Source: Bradyrhizobium sp. CB1650 (GTDB lineage: Bacteria; Pseudomonadota; Alphaproteobacteria; Rhizobiales; Xanthobacteraceae). From it: a DNA stretch of 64,000 nt. Position 1 is the stretch's first letter. Each line of letters begins with the position of its first letter. Under the pieces are notes generated by a model. It made no database searches. It had not been told where the DNA came from and saw nothing but the letters and a program-made list of their open reading frames with translations. The DNA lies in NCBI RefSeq assembly GCF_029761915.1, contig NZ_CP121695.1, positions 3,687,501 to 3,751,500 of the forward strand, in the 5' to 3' direction. Of the stretch, positions 43,239 through 52,257 are shown in pieces. The translations under genes and the position numbers were made by a program.

Positions 43239-43745
43239 ATGATGTCGATCAGTGGATTTGACTATCAGATTGGTGCTGTATCAAACCCTCGAGGCATGTT
43301 GGCAAAAGCAGCGAGAGGAGCATTGCGGACGGCCACCGTCCCGCTGATAGCAGCAGCGATCGCCCTGGGAGCTTCACCAGCGATCGCGCAGAACGGGGAG
43401 CAGGTGAAAGTCGCCTTCGCGCACGCACTGCCGAACCTCGAAGGAAAGAGGCTGGTTGCCGTGACGGTCACCTATCCTCCCGGAGCCAAGTCGCTGGCTC
43501 ATCACCACGCAGCGTCGGCCTTTATCTATGCCTATGTGCTGTCCGGGGCCATCCGCAGTCAAGTCGGCGAGGAACCCGCGAAGATCTATCACGCAGGCGA
43601 AAGCTTTTACGAAATGCCCGGTTCGCATCACAGGATCAGTGAGAACGCGAGTGACAACGAGTCCGCCAGCTTGCTGGCAGTCTTCGTCGTGGATTCGAAG
43701 GACGAGCCCTTGACCACGCCAGACAAGGCGCCGGGATCACAATAA
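43239..43745 (+). CDS. Exported cupin-domain protein
   Basis: The protein has 168 residues. A signal-like segment TVPLIAAAIALGASPAIAQ near residues 32-50 is preceded by a long basic arm. The cupin has YPPGAKSLAHHHAASAFIYA YVLSGAIRSQVGE and the metal His in GSHHRISENA. AAGAGGAG lies upstream of ATG 43239. It resembles the exported cupin at 4054 in role and fold. Confidence 0.82.
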   Translation: MMSISGFDYQIGAVSNPRGMLAKAARGALRTATVPLIAAAIALGASPAIAQNGEQVKVAFAHALPNLEGKRLVAVTVTYPPGAKSLAHHHAASAFIYAYVLSGAIRSQVGEEPAKIYHAGESFYEMPGSHHRISENASDNESASLLAVFVVDSKDEPLTTPDKAPGSQ

Positions 43746-43961
43746 TGGCGCGACGAGCTCACCAATGGCCGTGACGGTCCTTTTGGGGAGCTGCAAGTAC
43801 CTCTTGATTGGCGGCCACGCCAGCGAGACCAACCGCTAGAAGTCTATAGCCCTCGGTCAATCCCGGATACGCGGATGTTCGTTCTGTTGCCTCCGGATCG
43901 CGCCAGGCCTTTCACAGGTTCCGGACTACCTGCATAATAAGTCTCCTGAGTGGAGAGGCAG

Positions 43962-44936
43962 GTGCCGGTACAAGCTGTCGCGATCGTCGTCTGTGAGGGG
44001 GTCCAGGCCCTGGACGTGGCGGGTCCGATGGACGTGTTCAGTGAGGCGAACACGTTTCTCGGCAGCGCGGATCGCTACGAAACCGTGTTGGTTGCTGCTC
44101 ACTGCGAACCGCTGCGCGCGTCGAACGGCATACGGATGGTCGCCGACCTGACCTTCGAGGAGGCGGCGGGCGGCTTCGACATAGTCCTGGTGGCCGGCAC
44201 TCCGACGCCACCGGAAGCGGAACCGGAACCGGGCCTGCTTCGGTGGGTCAAGGAGCTGCCGTGGCGCTCGAGCGTTTATGGCTCGATCTGCACAGGAGCT
44301 TTTGTGCTGGGCTATGCCGGCCTCCTCGACGATCGGCGTGTCACGACCCATTGGCAGGATGCACAGGCACTGGCGGCGAGATTCCCGAAGGCGAAAGTCG
44401 AACCGGACTTGATATATGTGCGCGATGGACGGCTGATCACCGCGGCGGGTGTGACGGCTGGGATAGATCTGGGCTTGGCACTCGTCGGGCAGCGGCACGG
44501 CGCGGAAACGGCTCTCAAGGTTGCCAAGCGTCTGGTCGTGGTTGCCCAGCGCCAGGGCGGACAGTCGCAGTTCAGTCCCTATCTCACGGCACCTGCCGAT
44601 CCGGAATCGCCCATCGCACGCATCCAGGACCACGTCATGGCGAACATTGGGGATCGCCATACGCTGGAGTCGCTTGCCGCTGTCGTCGGAATGAGCTCCC
44701 GGAATCTGGCCCGGCATTTCGGGCAAGTGACCGGGACCACACCGCACGAATTTATCGAGCGCGCCCGCGTTGATGCCGCGCGCATGATGCTGGAAGCGAG
44801 CGACCGACCGCTAAAGGCCATTGCCTTCGATTGCGGCTTCGGATCGGCGGACCGGATGAGGATCGTATTCAGCACCCGTCTTGGTGTGACTCCCGTCCAA
44901 TATCGCGCCAGCTTCCGCCGGGCGGAATCGGAATAG
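43962..44936 (+). CDS. GlxA-type transcriptional regulator (DJ-1/PfpI plus AraC HTH)
   Basis: The protein has 324 residues. The N-terminal DJ-1-like domain has QAVAIVVCEGVQALDVAGPM DVF and the nucleophile-elbow region SICTGAFVLGYAGLLDDRRV TTHW. The C-terminal AraC/XylS domain ends ESLAAVVGMSSRNLARHFGQ and FDCGFGSADRMRIVFSTRLG VTPVQYR. GTG 43962 is preferred to GTG 43950 because GGAGAGG ends 4 bases before it. It lies between two transcription units carrying the same 40-bp upstream sequence, making it their likely regulator. Confidence 0.9.
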   Translation: MPVQAVAIVVCEGVQALDVAGPMDVFSEANTFLGSADRYETVLVAAHCEPLRASNGIRMVADLTFEEAAGGFDIVLVAGTPTPPEAEPEPGLLRWVKELPWRSSVYGSICTGAFVLGYAGLLDDRRVTTHWQDAQALAARFPKAKVEPDLIYVRDGRLITAAGVTAGIDLGLALVGQRHGAETALKVAKRLVVVAQRQGGQSQFSPYLTAPADPESPIARIQDHVMANIGDRHTLESLAAVVGMSSRNLARHFGQVTGTTPHEFIERARVDAARMMLEASDRPLKAIAFDCGFGSADRMRIVFSTRLGVTPVQYRASFRRAESE

Positions 44937-45002
44937 ATCGCGAACTAACCGGCGATAGAGCAGTCGTCTCCTGCTGCCACGAACGCTTCCGACAGGCGTG
45001 CT

Positions 45003-45053
45003 GTCAGGAAACGACGTACCGCTGTCCTGATCGATAGCATCCCGCTCGTTGTC
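45003..45053 (+). promoter_or_regulatory. Shared ~40-bp upstream motif, copy 2
   Basis: GTCAGGAAACGACGTACCGC continues TGTCCTGATCGATAGCATC. It has an inner inverted repeat CAGGA...TCCTG. It lies about 70 bases before HD protein 2 and matches the motif at 41141-41180. Confidence 0.6.
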
Positions 45054-45121
45054 CGGCGACGGGCTCTGTTGCCTAATACCGAAAAGCAAGGAGCCTGCTA
45101 CTCAACCAAGGAAATTGTCCC

Positions 45122-45763
45122 ATGTCCGAGATCATCGCCGGCATCCGCGTTCCCGACAGTGCTATCGTCCGCGCCGCTACGCAGCTTGTGCGCGATACCG
45201 AAGACGACCTGCTCTACAACCACAGTCGCCGGGTCTTCCTGTGGGGCGCTCTCACGGGCGAGCGCCGCGGGCTGAAATACGACCCGGAACTGCTTTACCT
45301 CGGCGCCATGTTCCACGACATGGGTCTGACCGAGAAATATTCGAGCCCTGATTTGCGCTTCGAGGTCGACGGCGCCAATGCCGCTCGCAAATTCATGAAA
45401 AGCTACGGCGTGCCCGAGCGTGACATCGAGGACGTCTGGACTGCAATCGCGCTCCACACCACGCCGGGGATCCCCGAGCATATGCGCCCGACCATCGCGC
45501 TGGTGACCGCCGGCGTGGAGATGGATGTGCTCGGCATCGCCTATCACGACTTCTCGCAAGAACAGCGCGACCATGTCTGCGTCCATCACCCACGCGAGAC
45601 AAATTTCAAGGAAAATATCATCGATCACTTCGCCAACGGTATCATCAAGAAGCCGCTGACGACGTTCGGAAATGTGAAGGCGGACGTCCTGGCGCTGAAG
45701 GACATGAACTATGTCCGTCAGAATTTCTGCTCGATCATTCTCGGCTCAGCTTGGCCGAACTGA
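45122..45763 (+). CDS. HD-domain protein 2 (cyanamide hydratase-like)
   Basis: The protein has 213 residues. LLYNHSRRVFLWGALTGERR, GAMFHDMGLTEKYSSPDLRF EVDGANAARKF, IALHTTPGIPEHM and EMDVLGIAYHDFS provide the H-HD-D site, as in the paralogue at 42312. It is the first gene of an operon with nitroreductase 1 (31 bases later) and the PnbB-like lyase. Retention of two HD copies in one cluster suggests different substrates or induction. Confidence 0.86.
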   Translation: MSEIIAGIRVPDSAIVRAATQLVRDTEDDLLYNHSRRVFLWGALTGERRGLKYDPELLYLGAMFHDMGLTEKYSSPDLRFEVDGANAARKFMKSYGVPERDIEDVWTAIALHTTPGIPEHMRPTIALVTAGVEMDVLGIAYHDFSQEQRDHVCVHHPRETNFKENIIDHFANGIIKKPLTTFGNVKADVLALKDMNYVRQNFCSIILGSAWPN

Positions 45764-45794
45764 GCGCTCGTTGCCGCGAGCCGAGGAAGCCGAG

Positions 45795-46544
45795 ATGGAT
45801 ACCAGCCGGACGAGCATGTCCGGTCCTGAACGGGCCGCCATCGGCACGCGTGAGGGAGATGCCGTTGTGCAGAGCCCGATCGATCAGATTTTGGTCGGCC
45901 GATTTGCGTGCCGCGAGTTTTGCAATGCTCCAGTCCCGCGACGCACAATCGAGCAGATCCTCCGTATCGCAAGGTTCGCTCCCAGCGGTGCGAACATCCA
46001 GCCTTGGCACGTCTACGTGCTGGCTGGCGCGGCCAAGGACAGAGTTTCGACAGCGCTGTTGGACGCGTACGAAAGTGCGCGCGACGAGCACGTCGCGGAG
46101 TACAAATATTACGCCAGTGATTTACCGGACCCGTACCTCAAACGGCGGCAAGAATTTGGTCGGCTGTTCTACGGATCGCTCGGAATTGCTCAAATCGATA
46201 TCGAGGCGAGACGCAAACAAACCGCGAAGAACTATACATTCTTCGGTGCGCCGGTGGGATTGATCGTGACCATCGACCGTCGCCTGGAAGTCGGAAGCTG
46301 GCTCGACCTCGGAATGTTCGTGCAGAACGTGATGCTCGCGGCGGCGGCACGCGGGCTTCAATCATGCCCGCAGGAAACGTTCGCAAAATACCACCGAATT
46401 TTGCGGCCGCTGCTGTCAATTCCGGCGGAGCAGATGGTGGTGTGCGGCATCTCGGTCGGCAAGGCCAAGGTTGAACGGCCGGATAGATTGATGCCGCGGG
46501 CGGACCTTGATGAGTTCGCCACGTTCGCAGGGTTCGAAACGTAG
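45795..46544 (+). CDS. Nitroreductase family protein 1 (PnbA-like)
   Basis: The protein has 249 residues. FMN-binding elements ILVGRFACREFCNAPVPRRT, ARFAPSGANIQPWHVYVLAG and DLGMFVQNVMLAAAARGLQS CPQETFAKY match nitroreductases acting on nitroaromatics. ATG 45795 is used; longer in-frame starts enter the preceding gene. It directly precedes a PnbB-like lyase (22 bases), which suggests reduction of a nitroarene to the hydroxylamino compound. Confidence 0.85.
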   Translation: MDTSRTSMSGPERAAIGTREGDAVVQSPIDQILVGRFACREFCNAPVPRRTIEQILRIARFAPSGANIQPWHVYVLAGAAKDRVSTALLDAYESARDEHVAEYKYYASDLPDPYLKRRQEFGRLFYGSLGIAQIDIEARRKQTAKNYTFFGAPVGLIVTIDRRLEVGSWLDLGMFVQNVMLAAAARGLQSCPQETFAKYHRILRPLLSIPAEQMVVCGISVGKAKVERPDRLMPRADLDEFATFAGFET

Positions 46545-46566
46545 TACTCGAAGAGGAGAGATCGCC

Positions 46567-47109
46567 ATGGGAAGCCGGGAAGAACTGATTCAGCGCAGCA
46601 TTCCGTTTCTCCGGGAAGTCAAGGATATGACGCCTGGCGCCGAGATGGAACGTTGGCTCAACGAGACATATGGCGAAAATAGCGCGCTCTACCAAGATCT
46701 GGCTCGCCTGATCAAAATCGGGGTCGAGGAGGGATGGGCGGCAAACCAGGAGGTGGACGGCCCGAATTACCGGCGTAGCCGCATCCTGGAGCCCACTCCC
46801 GAAACGTTCCAGTTCAGCATCACCGCCGTGTACATGAACAGCGCCGATCCGCGCCGCTTCAAGGACGAAGACGATCACGACGTGTTGCGCGGACAATACC
46901 ACGGCCATCCCTACGGGGAGCTCAACCTGGTGGTGCCCCTGAACAGGGGCGCGGAGTTGAAGGGATTGCAGGGCTGGCAAGGACCGGGCTGGACGGCGCC
47001 CGATCCGGGCAGCAGGCACTTTCCCGAGGTCAGGGGCGGCGCGGTGATCGCGCTGTTCTATCTGCCGGCCGGACGCATCTCCTACGATTTCGAGCCTCCG
47101 ACTGGATGA
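46567..47109 (+). CDS. 4-hydroxylaminobenzoate lyase-like protein (PnbB/DUF4863)
   Basis: The protein has 180 residues: REELIQRSIPFLREVKDMTP GAEMERWLNETYG, ARLIKIGVEEGWAANQEVDG PNYRRSRILEP, GQYHGHPYGELNLVVPL, LQGWQGPGWTAPDPGSRHFP EVRGGAVIALFYLPAGRISY. This matches DUF4863, whose characterised members are hydroxylaminobenzoate lyases that release ammonium and yield protocatechuate. Paired with a nitroreductase it suggests use of a nitrobenzoate or similar arene. GAGGAGAG lies before ATG. Ring-cleavage genes are not in the window. Confidence 0.8.
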   Translation: MGSREELIQRSIPFLREVKDMTPGAEMERWLNETYGENSALYQDLARLIKIGVEEGWAANQEVDGPNYRRSRILEPTPETFQFSITAVYMNSADPRRFKDEDDHDVLRGQYHGHPYGELNLVVPLNRGAELKGLQGWQGPGWTAPDPGSRHFPEVRGGAVIALFYLPAGRISYDFEPPTG

Positions 47110-47293
47110 GCGAAATCGTTTCCGGATTTGATGCTCGATCCGGATGTCGATAGTCGCCCTACGAAGACCTAGCGAACACATGGATCCGCGCGACCTTGTC
47201 ATCCGCAGAAGGTGACGGCACTTCATTTGCGCTCGTCGGCAAGATCGCGCGAGATGGTGCATCCCACTGCCTGCTTTTTGGCTCCGCCCGAGC

Positions 47294-48058
47294 CTACTTC
47301 AGACTGATGAAACGCGACGGACCCGGCACCACCGTCTTCTTGAGATCTGCGAGCAGGGGCGCAGCATCAGGCCGCGAAAGCTCGGCACTACTAGCGAGTA
47401 GGCGCACGATCTCCCAATCCTGCCTCGCAAGCGAATACCGGAGAGGCTCGATGCGCTCCATGTAGAACTGCAGGAACAGCGGTCGGGCTATCGGATCCTT
47501 GAGTCGATGGCCCGGTACATCGGCGTTGACATCGATGAGCCCCGCCGCAATGGCCATTTGCAGGAGCTCCAGTGCTTGAGCGCTCGGAGAGTTAGGGCCA
47601 TCGTCCCTGTGGCCGGCGCTGCTGACGGCATCGAGAAGGGCCCATGCTTGATCTGGTTCAAGCGGATGTGACGCAGCGATGCGCTTATCGATGTCCTCGG
47701 CCCACCAGCGCAGTTCGGACACCAACACATTATCGCGATGTTCTTCTCGCGCCCGGCTTGCCACGTACTCCTCGGTACGGCGCTGCTTCTGAAGTGTTTG
47801 CGGCACAAAGCCGCACACCGAACTCAACGCGACCATGAGAAGCGCCAACGCCGCGCGCCTCGGCATTATGGCAGGAACTCGCCAGCAGAGAGTGAGGACG
47901 GCAGTCGTGAGCACGGCGATTGCGACGAGAGCCGAAAGCGTAAGTCGATCGAGCTCGGTCGCCCCCTCTATGAGCAGGTTGTCCAACCTGAAACGGATGA
48001 CGTTGAACGCGCTCGCGAACGCGATGACCATTTGGAGGGCGGGAATCAGCCAGCGCAT
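47294..48058 (-). CDS. Unrecognised inner-membrane protein
   Basis: The protein has 254 residues. Three hydrophobic helices at the N-terminus (ALQMVIAFASAFNVIRF, LSALVAIAVLTTAVLTLCW, AALALLMVALSSVCGFV), then a soluble charged helical domain of about 150 residues containing LLASSAELSRPDAAPLLADL. No motif is recognised. It is transcribed away from the AraC gene at 48305. Confidence 0.7.
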   Translation of the reverse strand: MRWLIPALQMVIAFASAFNVIRFRLDNLLIEGATELDRLTLSALVAIAVLTTAVLTLCWRVPAIMPRRAALALLMVALSSVCGFVPQTLQKQRRTEEYVASRAREEHRDNVLVSELRWWAEDIDKRIAASHPLEPDQAWALLDAVSSAGHRDDGPNSPSAQALELLQMAIAAGLIDVNADVPGHRLKDPIARPLFLQFYMERIEPLRYSLARQDWEIVRLLASSAELSRPDAAPLLADLKKTVVPGPSRFISLK

Positions 48059-48304
48059 GGCGACCTGTGTTGGAAACTACCTATTGGAAGCGTCGGCGTG
48101 CTCCATCTGGCGACTTGGCCGCATAGAAGGCGCTGGTTCGAGTTTGACGCGAACCTTGCAGGAAAGGTTCATCCGGCCAGTCAAGCGGGTCTCCGCGCTC
48201 TGCGCTCGTTTGTCGAGCGCCGCGCTGACACAGAACGCCAAGCCTTTGGCCGAAGGAGCCGCTAAATTGATATGCTCCGTCGGCGATTCACGTCTTGAGG
48301 TCTT

Positions 48305-49282
48305 ATGTCTCAAATCGACTGGTTGAGTCATCTCCTGCAAATCATCAGCGTTACTGGCCAACTTGAGGTCCGTTGCGCCTACGGTGCACCATGGCGGATT
48401 ATCTGGCCCAAGGCGGCGGCGAACGAGATCCCCTATCATGTCATAGTGAAAGGCCGCGCCATTTTCGAAGATCCTGATTCGAGGACGGTGCAGGAGCTTG
48501 GAAGCGGGGATATCGTGCTGCTTCCTCACGGATCATCGCATACGCTGCACGACGGCAGCGGCAAAACGCCCGCCAGCACGCACCAGAGCAGGGGCTCCGC
48601 TGGATGGATGTTGAGCGAGAACGGTGTGCCGGGTGAGCAACTCGATCTGCTGTGCGGACGGTTTTTCGTCGTGCCACCCCATGACCGATTGATCCGCAAC
48701 TACCTGCCATCAAATCTGGTCGTGCGGGCTATGAAGAACTACGGGCAAGAGGACATCGCGTCGGCCTCGAGTCAACTTTCCGGACTGGTCAGCTTGATGC
48801 GATTGGAATCCGCAGCTGACAGAGCGGGAGGACGCGCCATTCTCAACGCGCTTTCTTCGGTGTTGTTCACCCTGGTTCTACGCGCCGCGAGCGAAGCCGG
48901 CACATCCACCGAAGGCCTGTTGGCCCTCGCCGGCAATCCGAGGTTGGCACCGGCGATTGTGGCGATTTTCGCGGATCCCGCGCGACCCTGGAAGCTTCCC
49001 GATCTAGCCGATCTATGCGGCATGTCACGCGCGACATTCATGCGCCAGTTTCAGGACAAGTTAGGCCGCTCCGCCCTCGATCTTTTGACCGATCTTCGCA
49101 TGAGCATGGCCGCCAACGAGCTCAAGAAGCCGAGGATCAGCACGGAAGCTGTGGCCGAAGCGGTCGGCTATCAATCCGTTTCGGCATTCCGGCGCGTGTT
49201 TGCGGAGAGGATGGGGATGACGCCAGGGGAATGGCGCCGACTAGCGCACAATGGCGATGAGTCTGGGTCGTCGTCAGAATGA
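48305..49282 (+). CDS. AraC family regulator with cupin sensor
   Basis: The protein has 325 residues. The N-terminal cupin includes EIPYHVIVKGRAIFEDPDSR and GSGDIVLLPHGSSHTLHDG. The C-terminal AraC domain has LADLCGMSRATFMRQFQDKL and ISTEAVAEAVGYQSVSAFRR VFAERMGMTPGEW. It precedes nitroreductase 2, an AhpD-like protein and an MDR enzyme, all in the same direction. It probably activates them in response to a small molecule. Confidence 0.9.
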   Translation: MSQIDWLSHLLQIISVTGQLEVRCAYGAPWRIIWPKAAANEIPYHVIVKGRAIFEDPDSRTVQELGSGDIVLLPHGSSHTLHDGSGKTPASTHQSRGSAGWMLSENGVPGEQLDLLCGRFFVVPPHDRLIRNYLPSNLVVRAMKNYGQEDIASASSQLSGLVSLMRLESAADRAGGRAILNALSSVLFTLVLRAASEAGTSTEGLLALAGNPRLAPAIVAIFADPARPWKLPDLADLCGMSRATFMRQFQDKLGRSALDLLTDLRMSMAANELKKPRISTEAVAEAVGYQSVSAFRRVFAERMGMTPGEWRRLAHNGDESGSSSE

Positions 49283-49377
49283 TCCTTTTGAGCATCAATT
49301 TGGTCCAATGGAGGCTCGAAATGATCAGCGTCGTCAGTAAGTTGGGCTCCGTCATCACTTGATGAGGGAGTTACCCA

Positions 49378-50058
49378 ATGCACGACACTGCTCCAACCTC
49401 TGCCCACCGCGAAACCTCCCGTTGGCTCGCGGGGCCGCTGCCGACAAACGCCGTCATCGAAACCATTCTGAGCCGTAGCGCTGCGAAGTACTATGACTCA
49501 ACCGCCACCTTAAGCGATGAGCAGATCCGCGATCTGGTGCGGATAGGTACTTCAGCGCCGACATCCTTCCACCTGCAGAACTGGCGTTTCATCGCCGTGC
49601 GCTCAAGCGAAGCAAAGGCGCGGCTGCTTCCGATCGCCTGGAATCAGCCCGCAATCACCGAAGCAGCCGTTACCTTCATCATTATCGGCGAGTTGGCTGA
49701 TGCCAGCACCGTCCCTGAGCGCCTGGCCCCGGTTGTGCAAGCCGGAATCATGCCGGCGCATCTGGTGCCTGAATGGGAGGGGCCTGCGCGCGGCCTGTAC
49801 GACGATCATCCGCAGCGCCAGCGCGATGAGGCCGTACGCTCCGCGACGTTCGGCGCCGCAGCTATCGTCTATGCGGCCCGCTCGCTAGGCCTGGGATCGA
49901 CGCCGATGATCGGGTTCGATGCAGAGGCTGTGCACAAAGAGTTTGGCCTGGCCGAAGACGAAGTCCCGGTCATGCTGCTGACCGTCGGGCCGGAGCGGCC
50001 CGGCAACTGGCCGCAGAAGCCGCGCCTGCCCGTGGCTGATGTGCTGCACTTCGCCTGA
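49378..50058 (+). CDS. Nitroreductase family protein 2
   Basis: The protein has 226 residues. ETILSRSAAKYYDSTATLSD, GTSAPTSFHLQNWRFIAVRS and AIVYAARSLGLGSTPMIGFD AEAVHKEFGL fit FMN-dependent nitro- or quinone reductases. GAGGGAG precedes ATG 49378. It is the first structural gene after the AraC regulator, 95 bases downstream. It is distinct from nitroreductase 1. Confidence 0.87.
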   Translation: MHDTAPTSAHRETSRWLAGPLPTNAVIETILSRSAAKYYDSTATLSDEQIRDLVRIGTSAPTSFHLQNWRFIAVRSSEAKARLLPIAWNQPAITEAAVTFIIIGELADASTVPERLAPVVQAGIMPAHLVPEWEGPARGLYDDHPQRQRDEAVRSATFGAAAIVYAARSLGLGSTPMIGFDAEAVHKEFGLAEDEVPVMLLTVGPERPGNWPQKPRLPVADVLHFA

Positions 50059-50092
50059 CCAACCCTGAAATCAATCATCAAGGAGAAATACC

Positions 50093-50638
50093 ATGGCCAG
50101 AGCTGCTGCTCTGAAGCCGGAACACGTTCCGGCCGATTCGAAACCGACCCTCGATACGTTCACCAAGAACATCGGATTCACGCCAAACATGATGGCTATC
50201 TTCGCGCAAAGCCCGATCGCGTTCAACGCATGGGCCGCTCTGCTCGGCTCCTTGAGCAAGGCGCTGGACGTCAAGACGCGCGACAGCATCGGCCTCGCTG
50301 TCTCCGAGGTGAACGGCTGCAATTACTGCCTGACGGTGCACAGCTTCACCGCGGAGCACATGGCCAAGCTGTCCGCCGACGACATCGTTCTCGCCCGAAA
50401 GGGGCATGCCAGAGACCCGAAGCGGGATGCCGCCGTTCAGTTTGCACGCAAGGTCGCCGAGGGCCGTGGCCACGTCACGGACGCCGACCTGCAAGTCATC
50501 CGCGATGCGGGCTACACGGATGCGAACATCATGGAGATCGTCGCGCTTGTGGCCATGTACTCGCTGACGAACTTCTTCAACAACGTGTTCCAGCCCGAGA
50601 GGGATTTCCCGGCCGTGGCACCGGCCGGAACGATCTGA
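50093..50638 (+). CDS. AhpD/carboxymuconolactone decarboxylase-like protein
   Basis: The protein has 181 residues. The redox motif is NGCNYCLTVHSFTAEHMAKL (CxxC with downstream His), the hallmark of AhpD-like alkylhydroperoxidases. Other segments: VKTRDSIGLAVSEVNG, RDPKRDAAVQFARKVAEGRG. It probably reduces peroxides formed during reductive or aromatic metabolism. The ribosome site AAGGAGAAA precedes ATG by 6 bases. It lies between nitroreductase 2 and an MDR gene. Confidence 0.88.
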   Translation: MARAAALKPEHVPADSKPTLDTFTKNIGFTPNMMAIFAQSPIAFNAWAALLGSLSKALDVKTRDSIGLAVSEVNGCNYCLTVHSFTAEHMAKLSADDIVLARKGHARDPKRDAAVQFARKVAEGRGHVTDADLQVIRDAGYTDANIMEIVALVAMYSLTNFFNNVFQPERDFPAVAPAGTI

Positions 50639-50689
50639 GCACGGTCGGGAAGTTCGGCATCAGAAATACCACAGATAATGGAGACGAAG

Positions 50690-51607
50690 ATGAAAGCGAT
50701 TATTGTGACGGACCAGGCTGCCGGCTTTGCCGGGATGAAGCTGGTGGACCGGCCCAAACCTCAACCAGCGATCAACGACGTTGTCGTAGAGGTTCATGCA
50801 TCGGGATTCGTTCCGACGGAATTGGAATGGCCCTCGACCTGGACCGATCGCCGCGAGCGAGACAGAACTCCGTCGATCCCTGGGCACGAATTCGCCGGCA
50901 TCGTCACGGCGCTTGGCTATGGCACGACGGGATTGTCGGTGGGACAGCGCGTATTCGGCCTTGCCGATTGGTACCGCGATGGCTCGCTCGCCGAATATAT
51001 TGCCATCGAGGCGCGCAATCTGGCGCCCTTGCCGGGTGATGTCGATTTCAAGGTGGGCGCGAGTCTGCCGATCTCGGGCTTGACGGCATGGCAAGGGCTT
51101 TTCCAACACGGCCGTCTTCAGGGTGGCCAGAGCGTGCTTGCGCATGGCGCGGCCGGCGCGGTCGGCTCTATGGTCGTTCAACTCGCGCGAGAGGCTGGTG
51201 CCTATGTCATTGGAACAGGACGTGCGGCCGACCGGCAGAAAGCGCTCGACTTCGGCGCGAATGAATTCGTCGACCTGGAGAACGAGGCGCTCAAAAATGT
51301 CGGTGCGGTCGATCTCGCATTCGACGTCATCGGCGGCGACATCCAGAAGCAGTCTGCAGCACTTGTGAGAGCCGGAGGCACGCTGGTGAGTGTCGTCGGC
51401 CCGGCGGAGGCTCGGCCGCGGGACGGTTTGGCCATCGACTTCGTCGCGGAGGCCGATCGAGGCCAATTGAGCGAGATCGTCGAGAGGGTGCGGGACGGAC
51501 GACTTCGGACAAACATCGGAAAGGTCTCCTCTCTGGACGAGGCGCTCGCCACCTTCAACTCCGCCCAGCGACGTCAAGGTAAGACGATCATTCAGGTCCA
51601 TCCCTAA
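50690..51607 (+). CDS. Zinc-independent MDR oxidoreductase
   Basis: The protein has 305 residues. MKAIIVTDQAAGFAGMKLVD, IPGHEFAGIVTALG, and the nucleotide motif LAHGAAGAVGSMVVQLAREA show an NADP-dependent quinone/enone reductase. It resembles the MDR enzymes at 4660 and 41250 in class but is not a close copy. The start at ATG 50690 has GGAGACGAAG just upstream. It closes the AraC-linked operon. Confidence 0.9.
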   Translation: MKAIIVTDQAAGFAGMKLVDRPKPQPAINDVVVEVHASGFVPTELEWPSTWTDRRERDRTPSIPGHEFAGIVTALGYGTTGLSVGQRVFGLADWYRDGSLAEYIAIEARNLAPLPGDVDFKVGASLPISGLTAWQGLFQHGRLQGGQSVLAHGAAGAVGSMVVQLAREAGAYVIGTGRAADRQKALDFGANEFVDLENEALKNVGAVDLAFDVIGGDIQKQSAALVRAGGTLVSVVGPAEARPRDGLAIDFVAEADRGQLSEIVERVRDGRLRTNIGKVSSLDEALATFNSAQRRQGKTIIQVHP

Positions 51608-51863
51608 GAGCTGGGTCAGGACAAGAGTTACGTGCTCCCAGCGAGTCATGGCTCCGCTTGGATCGTGGCGATTGTCTTGCCACGCATCCGGGCGAAGTAT
51701 GTGATCGTCACTCCGTTTTAGGAGGGCGTGGCCGGCGGACAGAACTACCAGGTGAGGCACGAATAGGAGAGGACCGGCCGTTCTGCGTCGGCGAAGAAGG
51801 CCGGCCAAGAAGGTCGGCAACTTGCGCGCGCGTCAAAAACGTCTCTGCAGTTGAAGCGACGGT

Positions 51864-52127
51864 CTATTCGGGCGGGCACTCCGGGCAGGTGTCGCCGATC
51901 CCGTCCAAGACGTCTCGAACTTCCGCGAGGGCCTCCTCTGGAGAGAAGCCGGTCGGCGGATCCTGACGTGCGATGTCGAAGGCCCGCTCCCAAGCGTGCG
52001 GATCGGCCCGGTCCTTTGCCCAGCCGTGCTCCTCGCATTCGTGAATCGCGCCGGCCTCCTGCAGCACGCTGATCGCCCAGCCGCGCAGCGTGCGGATCGC
52101 CGGCCGTCGTTCCTTCGTCATCAGCAT
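51864..52127 (-). CDS. Duplicated small protein A (copy 2)
   Basis: The protein has 87 residues: MLMTKERRPAIRTLRGWAIS, VLQEAGAIHECEEHGWAKDR, VRDVLDGIGDTCPECPPE. Same family as 40223-40492, including the CPEC end. It lies downstream (same strand) of an SRAP gene, unlike copy 1 beside a recombinase fragment. Function unknown. Confidence 0.75.
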   Translation of the reverse strand: MLMTKERRPAIRTLRGWAISVLQEAGAIHECEEHGWAKDRADPHAWERAFDIARQDPPTGFSPEEALAEVRDVLDGIGDTCPECPPE

Positions 52128-52257
52128 CGAGATGGCTCCTGCCTGGACGAATCCTTCCGCCCGCCTGCTCGTTCCGGGCGGTTAGCACGGGTCAGGGATT
52201 CGCAATCGGCAGAGCTTCGGCTTGTCCACGTGTTCCGCAGCTCCTGTGCAGAACACT
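51864..52257. repeat. Dispersed duplication, copy 2
   Basis: Matches 40223-40622 in the same orientation, including the gene and about 130 bases of upstream DNA (CACGGGTCAGGGATTCGCAA, then CGGCAG). Several substitutions show the copies are not recent. Confidence 0.8.
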
